Assembly (NCBI GenBank): GCA_023230565.1
Contig: JALNXD010000002.1
Span: 1 to 64,000, forward strand
Direction: 5' to 3'
Length of the DNA: 64,000 nucleotides
Origin: Syntrophales bacterium
GTDB taxonomy: Bacteria; Desulfobacterota; Syntrophia; Syntrophales; UBA2210
In this document: one piece after another, positions 1 through 8,692 of the stretch
How the letters are laid out: the number at the start of each line of letters is the position of its first letter
Numbering within the stretch: position 1 is the first letter of the stretch
Program-made: the position numbers and the translations under genes
Notes under the pieces: generated by a model
The model's database searches: none
Seen by the model: the letters and a program-made list of their open reading frames with translations, nothing else
Told to the model about the DNA's origin: nothing

Positions 1-108
1 CAGTGGTTCAACGATTATAACGAAGTTCATCCACATAAAGGCTTGAAAATGATGTCTCCAAAAGAATATAGATCTTTTAAATCTAAGTTAGAGGAGTGTC
101 CGGTTTAA
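1..108 (+). CDS. IS3-family transposase OrfB, C-terminal fragment
   Basis: Thirty-five codons are visible in frame 1 before a TAA at 106-108. The peptide has the typical rve integrase-core ending: W-F-N-D-Y-N, then H-P-H-K-G-L, then S-P-K-E-Y. The DDE catalytic residues would lie upstream of the window. The stop falls in the IS terminal repeat. It is partial only because the window starts inside it; nothing here shows the gene is broken. Confidence 0.85.
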   Translation, partial: QWFNDYNEVHPHKGLKMMSPKEYRSFKSKLEECPV

Positions 109-122
109 TGGGGGCAACTCCA
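1..122 (+). mobile_element. Right end of an IS3-family insertion sequence (truncated by window)
   Basis: The first 108 bases encode the C-terminus of an OrfB-type transposase. The bases directly after it, about 97-122, read TGTCCGGTTTAATGGGGGCA followed by ACTCCA. This has the form of an IS3-family terminal inverted repeat, whose outer end on the other strand would start TGGAGTTGCCCCC. The transposase stop codon lies inside the terminal repeat, which is common in this family. The left end and any target duplication are outside the window, so completeness cannot be judged. Confidence 0.8.
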
Positions 123-382
123 GATCTAAACTTACCGAATTCCTGACGATATTTAACCCAAAAGGCACTTTTCAGATCTCGCCGCAGATGACTTGTTTAT
201 TAACGTTCATTAACATCAGCCATAAAGTATTCACAGTCCAATGTCGAGAAATTTTCAGAACGAGAAAATTATTCCGTTGCAATACATGCCTTTCACACCA
301 CCGGCACGTATTTTACTTGACCGGATAAAATATTACATTCATAGGTGTACGAAAGGAAACATACCCGGAAAGGAGAAAAAAT

Positions 383-715
383 ATGCAAAAAGAAATTATA
401 CATATGGTTGCCGTTCAGTGCCCTGAAGAAGAAGATGAACGATTCAATAAATGGTATGATGAAGTCCATATTCCTATGCTCATTAAATGCAAAACGTTAA
501 AAGAAGTGAAAAGATACAAAATAGTAGAAGAAATTGAGGGCATTGCTAATTATTTGACTGAATATCGCTTCGATAGTTGGGAAGATTTCAAAACCTATTC
601 TGAAAGCCCTGAACTTTCTGAGGCACGGAAAGAAATTCTTCAATCGTGGGGAGACGATTTTCCGGTAAAATGGCGCGCTCAGTACAGGATTATCAAAAAA
701 TGGAAGAAAGAATAG
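383..715 (+). CDS. EthD/Dabb-like dimeric alpha-beta barrel protein
   Basis: This 110-residue protein resembles the small EthD-like members of the ferredoxin-like dimeric alpha-beta barrel superfamily. The segment F-N-K-W-Y-D-E-V-H-I-P near residue 25 is the hallmark of that group. No signal peptide or membrane segment is seen. AAAGGAG lies a few bases before the ATG. It is isolated between the IS end and yebC, and no substrate can be inferred. A weak terminator-like hairpin lies near 882-911. The family call is fairly sure; a function is not. Confidence 0.7.
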   Translation: MQKEIIHMVAVQCPEEEDERFNKWYDEVHIPMLIKCKTLKEVKRYKIVEEIEGIANYLTEYRFDSWEDFKTYSESPELSEARKEILQSWGDDFPVKWRAQYRIIKKWKKE

Positions 716-979
716 AAGATTTTGAATCTGTCGGATCTGTCACAGGTATTCAAGACGGATATTCCCATATTGTAAATGAATTGTGCGCTGCCGGCGATCT
801 TCTGCGTGCAGCCTCCGGCAGCATTACACACTTGTGCCGGGCCGATAATAATATAGTGGAAACAGAGACGCCCGAACGCTGCTCCGCTTACGATAGTCCC
901 GGAGTTTTTTTATTTTACAATAAATACCCGGCTATGCTATGTTTCGTCAGATTTTACCATCCCTTACGAGGAGTTTTAT

Positions 980-1729
980 ATGTCAGGCCATTCAAAATGG
1001 AGTACAATTAAACGCAAAAAAGGAGCAATCGACGCGAAGAGGGGGAAAATTTTCACTAAAATAATAAAGGAAATTACTCTCGCCGCGCGTGTGGGTGGAG
1101 GCGATATTGAAGGAAACGCAAGGCTTCGGCAGGCGATCCTCGCAGCGAAAGCGGAAAATATGCCCAAAGATAATATAGAAAAGGCAATCAAAAAAGGAAC
1201 AGGAGATCTCGACGGAGGGACCGTGTATGAAGAATGGGTTTATGAAGGGTATGGTCCGGGCGGAGTCGCAGTTCTTGTCGAAGTGATGACCGATAATAAA
1301 AATAGAACAGTTTCGGAAATACGTCATATATTTTCAAAGCACGGCGGAAATCTCGGTGAAAACGGGTGCGTCTCCTGGATGTTCGAAAAGAAGGGAGATT
1401 TTATCTTCGCAAAAGAAGATGTTGAAGAAGACGTACTTATGGAAATCGCATTGGACGCCGGAGCTGAAGATGTGAAAGATCAGGATGGCGAATACGAGGT
1501 CATTACTCCTCCAGAGATTTTTGAAGACGTGAAAAATGCATTCGACAAGGCGAAACTTAAATATCAGGTATCAGAAGTAAGCATGATTCCACAGACGACG
1601 GTTGAGCTTGACGAGCAGAAAGCAACACAGATGCTTAAGCTCATGGAAAAGATGGAAGACAATGACGATGTACAGAACGTCTATGCCAACTTCGATATTT
1701 CTGATGAAGTAATGGAAAGAATTTCATAG
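980..1729 (+). CDS. yebC: YebC/PmpR family protein
   Basis: The 249-residue protein starts M-S-G-H-S-K-W-S-T-I-K-R-K-K, the invariant opening of the YebC/PmpR (TACO1) family, and has the usual family length. The middle section N-M-P-K-D-N-I-E-K-A-I-K-K-G is also typical. Members have been described as transcription regulators and, more recently, as factors that help ribosomes through difficult peptide stretches. ACGAGGAG precedes the ATG. It sits directly upstream of ruvC-ruvA-ruvB, a very common arrangement, and is probably co-transcribed with them. Confidence 0.95.
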   Translation: MSGHSKWSTIKRKKGAIDAKRGKIFTKIIKEITLAARVGGGDIEGNARLRQAILAAKAENMPKDNIEKAIKKGTGDLDGGTVYEEWVYEGYGPGGVAVLVEVMTDNKNRTVSEIRHIFSKHGGNLGENGCVSWMFEKKGDFIFAKEDVEEDVLMEIALDAGAEDVKDQDGEYEVITPPEIFEDVKNAFDKAKLKYQVSEVSMIPQTTVELDEQKATQMLKLMEKMEDNDDVQNVYANFDISDEVMERIS

Positions 1730-1764
1730 CCGATTGCCTGTACGTGGGCGAGAAAAAAGAAGAA

Positions 1765-2244
1765 GTGATAATACTTGGAATAGACCCCGGCACCCGGATC
1801 ACCGGGTATGGAATAATTGAAAAATTAAAAGGAGAACTGAGATATCTCTCGCATGGCGAGATCAAAAGCCCGAATGACAGCCCTCTTTCAATTCGTCTTA
1901 AGCTTCTTTTTGATTCTCTTATGGCTGTCGTGAATAAATGGCAGCCTCAAGCTCTTGTAATTGAAGATATCTTTTACGGGAAAAATGTGAAAAGCCTGAT
2001 CATCCAGGGGCATGCCAGGGGAGCGGTACTTTTGATCGCTCCTTTCAATAACATACCCGTGTATGAGTATAGCCCTCTGGAAATAAAAAAAGCAGTAGTA
2101 GGCTACGGCAGAGCAGAAAAAAAACAAGTTCAGCAAATGGTAAAAACGATACTCAATCTATCCAAAGCGGCACCTCCTGATGCCTCAGATGCACTTGCCG
2201 CAGCAATTTGCCACGCGCACTATCAAAAAATGGAATTCCTGTAA
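1765..2244 (+). CDS. ruvC: Crossover junction endodeoxyribonuclease RuvC
   Basis: RuvC resolves Holliday junctions by paired nicks after RuvAB branch migration. The RNase H-like fold motifs are present: G-I-D-P-G-T at the N-terminus, V-I-E-D in the middle, and D-A-S-D-A-L-A-A-A near the end, supplying the four acidic catalytic residues. I chose the GTG at 1765 because it places the first Asp at residue 7, as in E. coli RuvC. An in-frame GTG at 1744 would add seven residues. Neither start has a clear Shine-Dalgarno sequence. The stop overlaps the ruvA ATG by one base (TAATG), implying coupled translation. Confidence 0.93.
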   Translation: MIILGIDPGTRITGYGIIEKLKGELRYLSHGEIKSPNDSPLSIRLKLLFDSLMAVVNKWQPQALVIEDIFYGKNVKSLIIQGHARGAVLLIAPFNNIPVYEYSPLEIKKAVVGYGRAEKKQVQQMVKTILNLSKAAPPDASDALAAAICHAHYQKMEFL

Positions 2245-2846
2245 TGATTGCAAGTTTGAGAGGCATTATAATTTTTAAATCGACCCATTATATAATTGTG
2301 GAGGTTCAGGGAGTCGGATATGGAGTGTACGTCTCCTTGAGCACCTTTTATAAGCTTCCCGAAATCGGAGATACGGTATTTCTTAATATACATACATATG
2401 TAAAAGAAGATCTCATACACCTCTTCGGATTTTTTTCACCGGAAGAAAAACAGATCTTTCAGAACATTATTTCTGTTTCAGGGATAGGGCCCAGGCTAGC
2501 CGTAAATATTCTCTCAGGCATATCACCCGAGGATCTGACTGATGCCATCGCATCAAAAAATACGACAATACTTACCGCCATTCCGGGTGTAGGTCCTAAA
2601 ATGGCGGATCGTCTTATTTTTATGCTTAAAGATAAGTTAAGCCTCACGGCAAGGAAAGAAACAGCCGTATGCAGAAGGAGCACAGATAATGAGGTGTTCG
2701 CCGATGATGCACTTTCGGCTTTGATTAATCTGGGTTACAAACCGGCAGTGGCAAAAAAAGCGGTTGACCGGGCCTGCAAAGAATGTAAAGATCGGTCGAC
2801 GCTGAAAGCGATTCTTACAGAATCGCTCAAATATTTATCCCAATAG
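2244..2846 (+). CDS. ruvA: Holliday junction branch migration protein RuvA
   Basis: This 200-residue protein binds the four-way junction as a tetramer and loads RuvB. It starts M-I-A-S-L-R-G-I-I, the family opening, at the ATG overlapping the ruvC stop. An upstream extension of the frame is not needed. The OB-fold N-terminal domain is followed by two helix-hairpin-helix motifs, G-I-G-P-R-L-A-V-N and G-V-G-P-K-M-A-D-R-L. The C-terminal three-helix domain that contacts RuvB ends with a typical A-L-I-N-L-G-Y segment. Length is normal. Confidence 0.95.
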   Translation: MIASLRGIIIFKSTHYIIVEVQGVGYGVYVSLSTFYKLPEIGDTVFLNIHTYVKEDLIHLFGFFSPEEKQIFQNIISVSGIGPRLAVNILSGISPEDLTDAIASKNTTILTAIPGVGPKMADRLIFMLKDKLSLTARKETAVCRRSTDNEVFADDALSALINLGYKPAVAKKAVDRACKECKDRSTLKAILTESLKYLSQ

Positions 2847-2852
2847 TGATAG

Positions 2853-3884
2853 ATGATCACAATGAAAGATTCGATCGTTAATCCGGTGCAATCAACCGAA
2901 GAGCGAGGATACGAGTACTCCATACGTCCCCATGCCTTAAAAGAATACGTAGGGCAGAAAAGAATAAAAGAAAATCTCTCCATTTTTATCAAAGCTGCAA
3001 AAAATCGCTGCGAATCTCTTGATCACGTTCTCCTTTACGGTCCACCGGGTCTGGGAAAAACGACACTGGCCTATATCATGGCCCAGGAAATGGGTGTTGA
3101 TATTAAAGTGACCTCAGGTCCTGTTATCGAAAGACCCGGAGATCTTGCGGCAATGCTTTCGAATTTGAACCCTCATGATATCCTCTTTATAGATGAAATA
3201 CACCGCCTGTCTCATATAGTTGAAGAAATTCTTTACCCTGCCATGGAGGACTATTATATTGACATCCTTATCGGCCAGGGGCCGTCAGCCAGATCGGTGA
3301 AACTTGATATTCCAAAATTTACTCTAATAGGCGCCACAACACGGGCAGGTCTTTTAACTTCTCCTCTCAGAGATCGCTTCGGTATGAGTTTCAGACTCGA
3401 GTTTTACACAAATGATGAGCTAGCCGAAATAATAACCCGATCGGCAAGGATTCTGTCAATCGAAACAGAGCCGGACGGCGCAAAAGAAATTGCACGGCGT
3501 TCACGCGGGACCCCAAGGATTGCAAATCGACTGCTTCGCCGGGTTCGCGATTTTGCTCAGGTTAAAGGTGACGGAAAAATTACCCGGAACATAGCGGAAG
3601 AGGCTCTTATGCTGTTTGAGGTGGACCACCGGGGATTCGATCTCATGGACAGAACAATCCTCCTTACGGTAATAAAAAAGTTCGGCGGAGGACCGGTCGG
3701 AATCGACAGTCTCGCTGCCGCGATCGGGGAAGAGAAGACCACGATAGAAGATGTATACGAACCCTTCCTCATCCAGGAGGGGTATCTTCTCCGTACAGCC
3801 AGAGGAAGAATCGCGGCCAGATTAGCCTATGAACATTTCGGTATGACCTGGAAAGAAAAAGAAGGACAGGAGATGCTTTTTTGA
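2853..3884 (+). CDS. ruvB: Holliday junction branch migration ATPase RuvB
   Basis: This 343-residue AAA+ motor drives branch migration with RuvA. Walker A is G-P-P-G-L-G-K-T-T near residues 64-72, Walker B is D-E-I-H-R-L, the sensor region is G-A-T-T-R-A-G, and the arginine-finger segment is S-P-L-R-D-R-F-G. The C-terminal winged-helix DNA-binding domain is present, with G-G-G-P-V-G-I-D-S-L-A-A-A. The gene starts 6 bp after the ruvA stop. A second in-frame ATG at 2862 is possible. Confidence 0.97.
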   Translation: MITMKDSIVNPVQSTEERGYEYSIRPHALKEYVGQKRIKENLSIFIKAAKNRCESLDHVLLYGPPGLGKTTLAYIMAQEMGVDIKVTSGPVIERPGDLAAMLSNLNPHDILFIDEIHRLSHIVEEILYPAMEDYYIDILIGQGPSARSVKLDIPKFTLIGATTRAGLLTSPLRDRFGMSFRLEFYTNDELAEIITRSARILSIETEPDGAKEIARRSRGTPRIANRLLRRVRDFAQVKGDGKITRNIAEEALMLFEVDHRGFDLMDRTILLTVIKKFGGGPVGIDSLAAAIGEEKTTIEDVYEPFLIQEGYLLRTARGRIAARLAYEHFGMTWKEKEGQEMLF

Positions 3885-3948
3885 TTAAAATCGCATTTTT
3901 ACATACCTCTTGCGCTGGGGAATCCTTCTTTTTAAGTGAGAGAAGGGA

Positions 3949-4506
3949 ATGAAGATATTACTGCATATTTGTTGCGCACCCTGTGCAATGTATCCTCTGA
4001 AGATATTGAGGGAAGAAGGGTATGAAGTAACCGGACTTTTTTACAATCCCAATATCCATCCTTATCTTGAATATAAAAAGAGGCTTGATACCCTTCGCGA
4101 CTATGCAGCGGACGTTCAAATGAAGCTTATAGTCCCCGATGATTATCCCATGGAGGATTTTTTGAGAGAAGTAACCTTCCGTGAAACAATGCGATGCCGT
4201 TACTGTTATTTTTCAAGGCTTACCTATGCCGCCGGAATCGCTCGAAGGGGGAAATTTGATTATTTTACATCTACACTGCTGTACAGCAAGTTCCAAAAAC
4301 ATGAAATGATACGACAGACAGCCCAAAATATTGCTGCAGCCAAAGGACCAGGTTTTCTCTACCGGGATTTCAGGGAAGGATGGAAAGAGGGTATTGATCT
4401 GTCAAAAAACAGGGGAATGTATCGACAACAGTATTGCGGCTGTCTGTTCAGCGAAAAAGAACGCTACTTCAAACCATCAAAAGATCGGAAAACCGCTTCG
4501 AAATAA
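3949..4506 (+). CDS. queH: Epoxyqueuosine reductase QueH
   Basis: The 185-residue protein matches QueH (formerly DUF208), the non-cobalamin enzyme that reduces epoxyqueuosine to queuosine in tRNA. Its cysteine pattern is diagnostic: H-I-C-C-A-P-C at residues 6-12, C-R-Y-C-Y-F-S-R in the middle, and Y-C-G-C-L-F-S-E near the C-terminus. These ligate an iron-sulfur cluster and a further metal site. GAGAGAAGGGA precedes the ATG. It follows ruvB by 64 bp and may be transcribed with it. No other queuosine gene is in the window. Confidence 0.92.
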   Translation: MKILLHICCAPCAMYPLKILREEGYEVTGLFYNPNIHPYLEYKKRLDTLRDYAADVQMKLIVPDDYPMEDFLREVTFRETMRCRYCYFSRLTYAAGIARRGKFDYFTSTLLYSKFQKHEMIRQTAQNIAAAKGPGFLYRDFREGWKEGIDLSKNRGMYRQQYCGCLFSEKERYFKPSKDRKTASK

Positions 4507-4686
4507 TGCACATCTCTCATTGTGGCTTTTTAGACACACGCAAAATGTTTGAAATTACACCGGCGCCACAGATTGAAAATCCTGCCTTTTACATATGGTT
4601 TGAATTTTCCGCTACTTATGCTAAGTTTAATTATGGCATTGTACTTGCTATCACTATACCTGACACACACTTGGCGGAGTAATTGA

Positions 4687-5616
4687 ATGAAGAATACACA
4701 AAAGACATTGAAAAGAAATATACAATGTAAAAGCGTAGGCCTCCATTCCGGAAGAAAGGTCAGTATGACCATTAAACCGGCCGGTGCGGATCAAGGTATA
4801 TCCTTCGTTCGCAAGGATATGGCTGAAAATAATATCATAAAAGCTCTTCCTTCCAATGTATCCGATACGACACTGGCAACTACTCTCGGCCTCAACGGAA
4901 CGCGAATTTCGACAGTTGAGCATATTCTTTCCGCCTTTTCCGGTTTGGGAATTGATAATGCGATCATAGAAACCGATTCCTTTGAAATACCGATTATGGA
5001 CGGCAGTGCATTGCCATTTGTATCTATGATCAAGGAAGCCGGACTTAAAGACCAGGAAAAAGAAAAAAAATATCTCGTAATTAAAAAGCCCGTCTCAGTG
5101 AATGACGAATCAGGAGAAGGCAAAGTTTCATTGATTCCCTCGTCTCGATTCGAAATTACATATCATATAGATTTTAATCACCCTGCCGTTGGAAGTCAGT
5201 TCTATAATTTTGTATTCTCCCGCGAGATATACGAAAGGGAAATATGTCTTGCCCGAACCTTCGGATTTCTGCATGAAGTGGAATATCTGCAGGCACGAGG
5301 ACTTGCTTTGGGAGGATCGCTTCAGAACGCAATCGTTCTTGATGATAACAAGATCATCAATAAAGAAGGACTTCGTTGTCCCGATGAATTCGTCAAACAT
5401 AAGATACTTGATGCAATAGGAGATTTGTCCCTCCTGGGAATGCCCATCATAGGACATCTCATCGCATATAAATCGGGACATAAATTAAATAATATGCTCC
5501 TTCGCACACTGCTGGCCTCTCAAGACGCCTGGGAGCTTAAGACAAGCGGATCGTTAGATAAATCAGTTTTCTTGCCCTCAGTAAAATCGCACGCAAGATT
5601 CCCCGCCTCTTATTGA
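4687..5616 (+). CDS. lpxC: UDP-3-O-acyl-N-acetylglucosamine deacetylase LpxC
   Basis: LpxC is the zinc-dependent committed step of lipid A synthesis. T-V-E-H places Glu78 and His79 at the same positions as in the E. coli enzyme. H-K-I-L-D-A-I-G-D supplies the other zinc ligands, and G-H-K-L-N-N near the C-terminus supplies the catalytic His. Length (309 residues) is normal. GGAG lies 8 bases before the ATG. With waaA at 36-37 kb it indicates an outer membrane with lipopolysaccharide. A 180-bp gap separates it from queH and a 265-bp gap follows; I see no gene in either. Confidence 0.96.
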   Translation: MKNTQKTLKRNIQCKSVGLHSGRKVSMTIKPAGADQGISFVRKDMAENNIIKALPSNVSDTTLATTLGLNGTRISTVEHILSAFSGLGIDNAIIETDSFEIPIMDGSALPFVSMIKEAGLKDQEKEKKYLVIKKPVSVNDESGEGKVSLIPSSRFEITYHIDFNHPAVGSQFYNFVFSREIYEREICLARTFGFLHEVEYLQARGLALGGSLQNAIVLDDNKIINKEGLRCPDEFVKHKILDAIGDLSLLGMPIIGHLIAYKSGHKLNNMLLRTLLASQDAWELKTSGSLDKSVFLPSVKSHARFPASY

Positions 5617-5881
5617 CCTTTGCATATTTAAATAATCTCTTGCTTTTTCCCCTCCCCTTTCCTAGTATTTGGAATTCTATGAATGAATACAGAGGGAATA
5701 AATACCCCAAAAGGTCGTTGTTCCACGATCAATGTATGAATATTCATCGAGAACCTTAATATTGCTATAGGTGGTGCAAAAGACGTATCCTCAGGGATAC
5801 TGCATTGATGAAATTGCATATCCCCGGAAAACGGCAGATCCATCAGTTATTCATCATGGTTTATAAAATAAGCGAACCGGC

Positions 5882-6469
5882 ATGCCACAGATGAGGCGTA
5901 TTTTTGAATATATTCTTCTTGCTTTCTTTTTATTTGAACTCTCCTTTTCTCTTTGTGCATTTGCTCAAACCTATGATGGAAAAGTAGAAATTGCCGATTT
6001 ACTGGTTACTAATACACAAGAACAGGTGCTTGTGTATTTCAAACTCAAAAATGCCTTCAAACCAGAAATAAAAGAGGCAATTCTTGCAGGCATTACCACC
6101 ACAATTATCTTTACCATAGAGCTGTATCGAGAAAGGAGTCTATGGAGCGATAAAAAGATATCTTCGCTCAAGATTAAACATTCGTTGAAATACGATAATA
6201 TAAAGAAAGTATTGTATTTATCCTATTCTGAAACGGACAAGGATCCGGAGCAATTTAAAGAATTGATGAAAGCCGAAAAAGCCATATCGGATATAAGCGG
6301 GATCCCGGTTGCCTTCCTGAAAAATCTGGTGAGAGATAAACATTATTATGTCCGCGTCAAGGCACAGCTCGACAAAGTTCATCTTCCTCTGGAATTGAAA
6401 AATACTTTACTTTTTTCATCCCTCTGGCATTTCGAAACGAAATGGGTCCGCCAGGATTTCGTATATTGA
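5882..6469 (+). CDS. DUF4390 domain secreted protein
   Basis: This 195-residue protein has an N-terminal hydrophobic signal segment ending near C-A-F-A-Q and then a DUF4390-type domain (V-E-I-A-D-L-L-V-T-N, L-V-Y-F-K-L-K-N-A-F). The family occurs next to NtrY-type sensor kinases, as here: ntrY starts 9 bp downstream. A role as a periplasmic partner or modulator of the kinase is inference from context. There is no clear Shine-Dalgarno, and the second ATG at 5891 gives a more usual signal peptide start (M-R-R-I-F). Confidence 0.8.
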   Translation: MPQMRRIFEYILLAFFLFELSFSLCAFAQTYDGKVEIADLLVTNTQEQVLVYFKLKNAFKPEIKEAILAGITTTIIFTIELYRERSLWSDKKISSLKIKHSLKYDNIKKVLYLSYSETDKDPEQFKELMKAEKAISDISGIPVAFLKNLVRDKHYYVRVKAQLDKVHLPLELKNTLLFSSLWHFETKWVRQDFVY

Positions 6470-6478
6470 GAGTGTAAA

Positions 6479-8683
6479 ATGCTCCAGGAATCAGATATCA
6501 AAGAAGCAAGAAAACGCCGGCGTGAACGAATAATAATCATCATCACAATCGCCGTAGTCCTGGCTTTGACTTTTATTGAAAGCCGACTTACAGAAGTGGA
6601 AGCCCGCCTGCCTCTGTCCGACGAAGTCCTGATTTTCGGTCTTGTCAATATAAACCTTATTCTTATCATACTTCTTATATTTCTGATTGTGCGGAATCTG
6701 GTAAAACTTGTTTTTGAACGCCGCCATGGAATATTAGGTTCAAAAATCAGAACAAAACTTGTTGCCGCTTTCATAAGCCTTTCACTGATTCCGACAATCG
6801 TTCTTTTTCTGGTTTCGATAAAATTCTTGTCCAACAGTATTGACAACTGGTTTAATATGAAATTGGTCACAGCCTTGGGATCTTCACTTGAAGTTGCCCA
6901 GATTTATTATCAGCAATATACGGACAACGCACTGTATTATGCCAGGAGTATCAGCGAAACGATAAGCAGGGAGAAGCTTTATGACAAGAATTTGAGCGAA
7001 GACCTTACCAAGTTTCTTGCTGAAAGGCAGAAAATTTTTAAATTGGGACGTATTGAACTATCACTCGATAACAGAAAAGAGAAAGTTATTTTAAAAGACC
7101 CTTTCAATCCCGATATAATTACACCTAAACTCTCTCCGAAAATGCAGGAAGACCTTTTCCGCGGCAAGGAAATTACAGCCGTACAATCGGTAAGTGGGGG
7201 AGATCTTGTGAGTGGTCATGTTCCCCTTCATAGTAATTACAGTCCGAAGGAAGTTATGGGAGTCGTATCGGTCGGGTATTTTATCAGCAAAGATATTATA
7301 GAAAGAATGGATGATATTTCCAGGGCATCAGAACAGTACAAACAGCTCACTCTTCTAAAGAATCCAATAAAATTCAGCTACATGATCACTCTTTTCATCG
7401 TAATGCTCTTAATTGTCTTCTCTGCAACCTGGTTCGGCCTTTTTCTTGCAAAGGGAATTACAGTGCCCATTCAGGACCTTGCTGAAGCAACTCACGAAAT
7501 TTCAGGCGGAAATCTCGACTATCATATTGATGTTCTTGCAGATGATGAAATAGGCGTTCTCGTTGATTCTTTCAATCAGATGACTGCCGATCTTAAACGA
7601 AGCAGCGATGGGTTACGACAGGCAAATATCGATCTTGATCAGCGGCGGAAGTATATGGAAACAGTTTTGAGAAATGTATCGGCAGGCGTAATATCGATCG
7701 ACAAAGATGGCGTCATTACGACGATTAACAGAGCGGCCGAAGAAATGTTGAGTATAAAGGTAGCAAAAGTACTCAATAAAAAGTACGGACACGTTCTGCG
7801 GCCGGAACATATGGAGATGGTTCAAGAACTTTTAAAAGAATTGCAGGAGCAGGAAAGTGACTTTCTTGAGAAACAAGCACAGCTTATACTCGAAGACAAG
7901 GTTCTCACTATCTTAATATCGACTACCATCCTTAAGGATGATAACGGAACCTATCTTGGAATGGTAATAGTCTTCGAGGATATTACTCAGCTTCAGAAGG
8001 CAGAGCGTGTTGCCGCCTGGAGGGAAGTTGCACGGAGAATAGCTCATGAGATCAAAAACCCTCTTACGCCGGTCAAACTTTCGGCCGAACGACTGCAACG
8101 AAAATATGGCGACAATATGAAAGGTGATGAGGGAACGATATTCCGCGAGTGCACGGCAACAATTGTAAACCAGGTGGATGTGCTGAAAAATCTGGTAAAC
8201 GAATTTTCTAAATTTGCGAGAATGCCTGCAACTAACCCTGCTCCCAATAATCTGAATGAAGTGATTGAACATTCTATTCTTCTTTTCGAGGAAGCTCATA
8301 AGGAGATACACTTCTCGTTAATTAAAGGCCATTCCATACCGCAGGTCATGATAGATGCTGAACAGATAAAGCGTGTCATGGTAAATTTACTGGACAACTC
8401 AGTCACTGCCGTTTCATCGGTAAAAAAGGGTGAAATACAAATTGTCACTTCATATATACGTGAGACGCAGAAGGCACGAGTGGAAGTAAAAGATAACGGA
8501 TGCGGAATCGAGCCGAAAGATAAAATGAAGCTTTTCGAACCGTATTTTTCAACTAAAAAGTCAGGAACAGGGCTTGGTCTGACAATCGTTAGTTCGATAA
8601 TTTCAGACCATAAGGGAACGATAGGGGTAAAAGATAATTCGCCTGCAGGAACTATCGTATTTTTTGATTTTCCAGTCGCATAG
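6479..8683 (+). CDS. ntrY: NtrY-like sensor histidine kinase
   Basis: This 734-residue membrane kinase has two hydrophobic segments near residues 17-35 and 52-77, a third near 98-118, a periplasmic sensing region, and a further membrane segment near 300-325. A HAMP domain, a PAS domain (about 385-490), HisKA and HATPase domains follow. The phosphoacceptor is His523 in I-A-H-E-I-K-N-P-L-T-P. The ATP lid motifs D-N-G-C-G-I and G-T-G-L-G-L are intact. The domain order is that of NtrY, which phosphorylates NtrX, encoded 9 bp downstream. The signal sensed is not visible; nitrogen or redox sensing is known for relatives. Confidence 0.92.
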   Translation: MLQESDIKEARKRRRERIIIIITIAVVLALTFIESRLTEVEARLPLSDEVLIFGLVNINLILIILLIFLIVRNLVKLVFERRHGILGSKIRTKLVAAFISLSLIPTIVLFLVSIKFLSNSIDNWFNMKLVTALGSSLEVAQIYYQQYTDNALYYARSISETISREKLYDKNLSEDLTKFLAERQKIFKLGRIELSLDNRKEKVILKDPFNPDIITPKLSPKMQEDLFRGKEITAVQSVSGGDLVSGHVPLHSNYSPKEVMGVVSVGYFISKDIIERMDDISRASEQYKQLTLLKNPIKFSYMITLFIVMLLIVFSATWFGLFLAKGITVPIQDLAEATHEISGGNLDYHIDVLADDEIGVLVDSFNQMTADLKRSSDGLRQANIDLDQRRKYMETVLRNVSAGVISIDKDGVITTINRAAEEMLSIKVAKVLNKKYGHVLRPEHMEMVQELLKELQEQESDFLEKQAQLILEDKVLTILISTTILKDDNGTYLGMVIVFEDITQLQKAERVAAWREVARRIAHEIKNPLTPVKLSAERLQRKYGDNMKGDEGTIFRECTATIVNQVDVLKNLVNEFSKFARMPATNPAPNNLNEVIEHSILLFEEAHKEIHFSLIKGHSIPQVMIDAEQIKRVMVNLLDNSVTAVSSVKKGEIQIVTSYIRETQKARVEVKDNGCGIEPKDKMKLFEPYFSTKKSGTGLGLTIVSSIISDHKGTIGVKDNSPAGTIVFFDFPVA

Positions 8684-8692
8684 GATGAAATA

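Noticed and set aside
882..911. CTCCG/CGGAG hairpin followed by seven T residues between the EthD-like gene and yebC.
   Set aside because: The stem is only five base pairs with a 13-base loop, so it is too weak to list as a terminator.
5785..5800. GTATCC/GGATAC hairpin in the lpxC-DUF4390 gap.
   Set aside because: It is a short isolated stem without a T run, a conserved motif or nearby structure.
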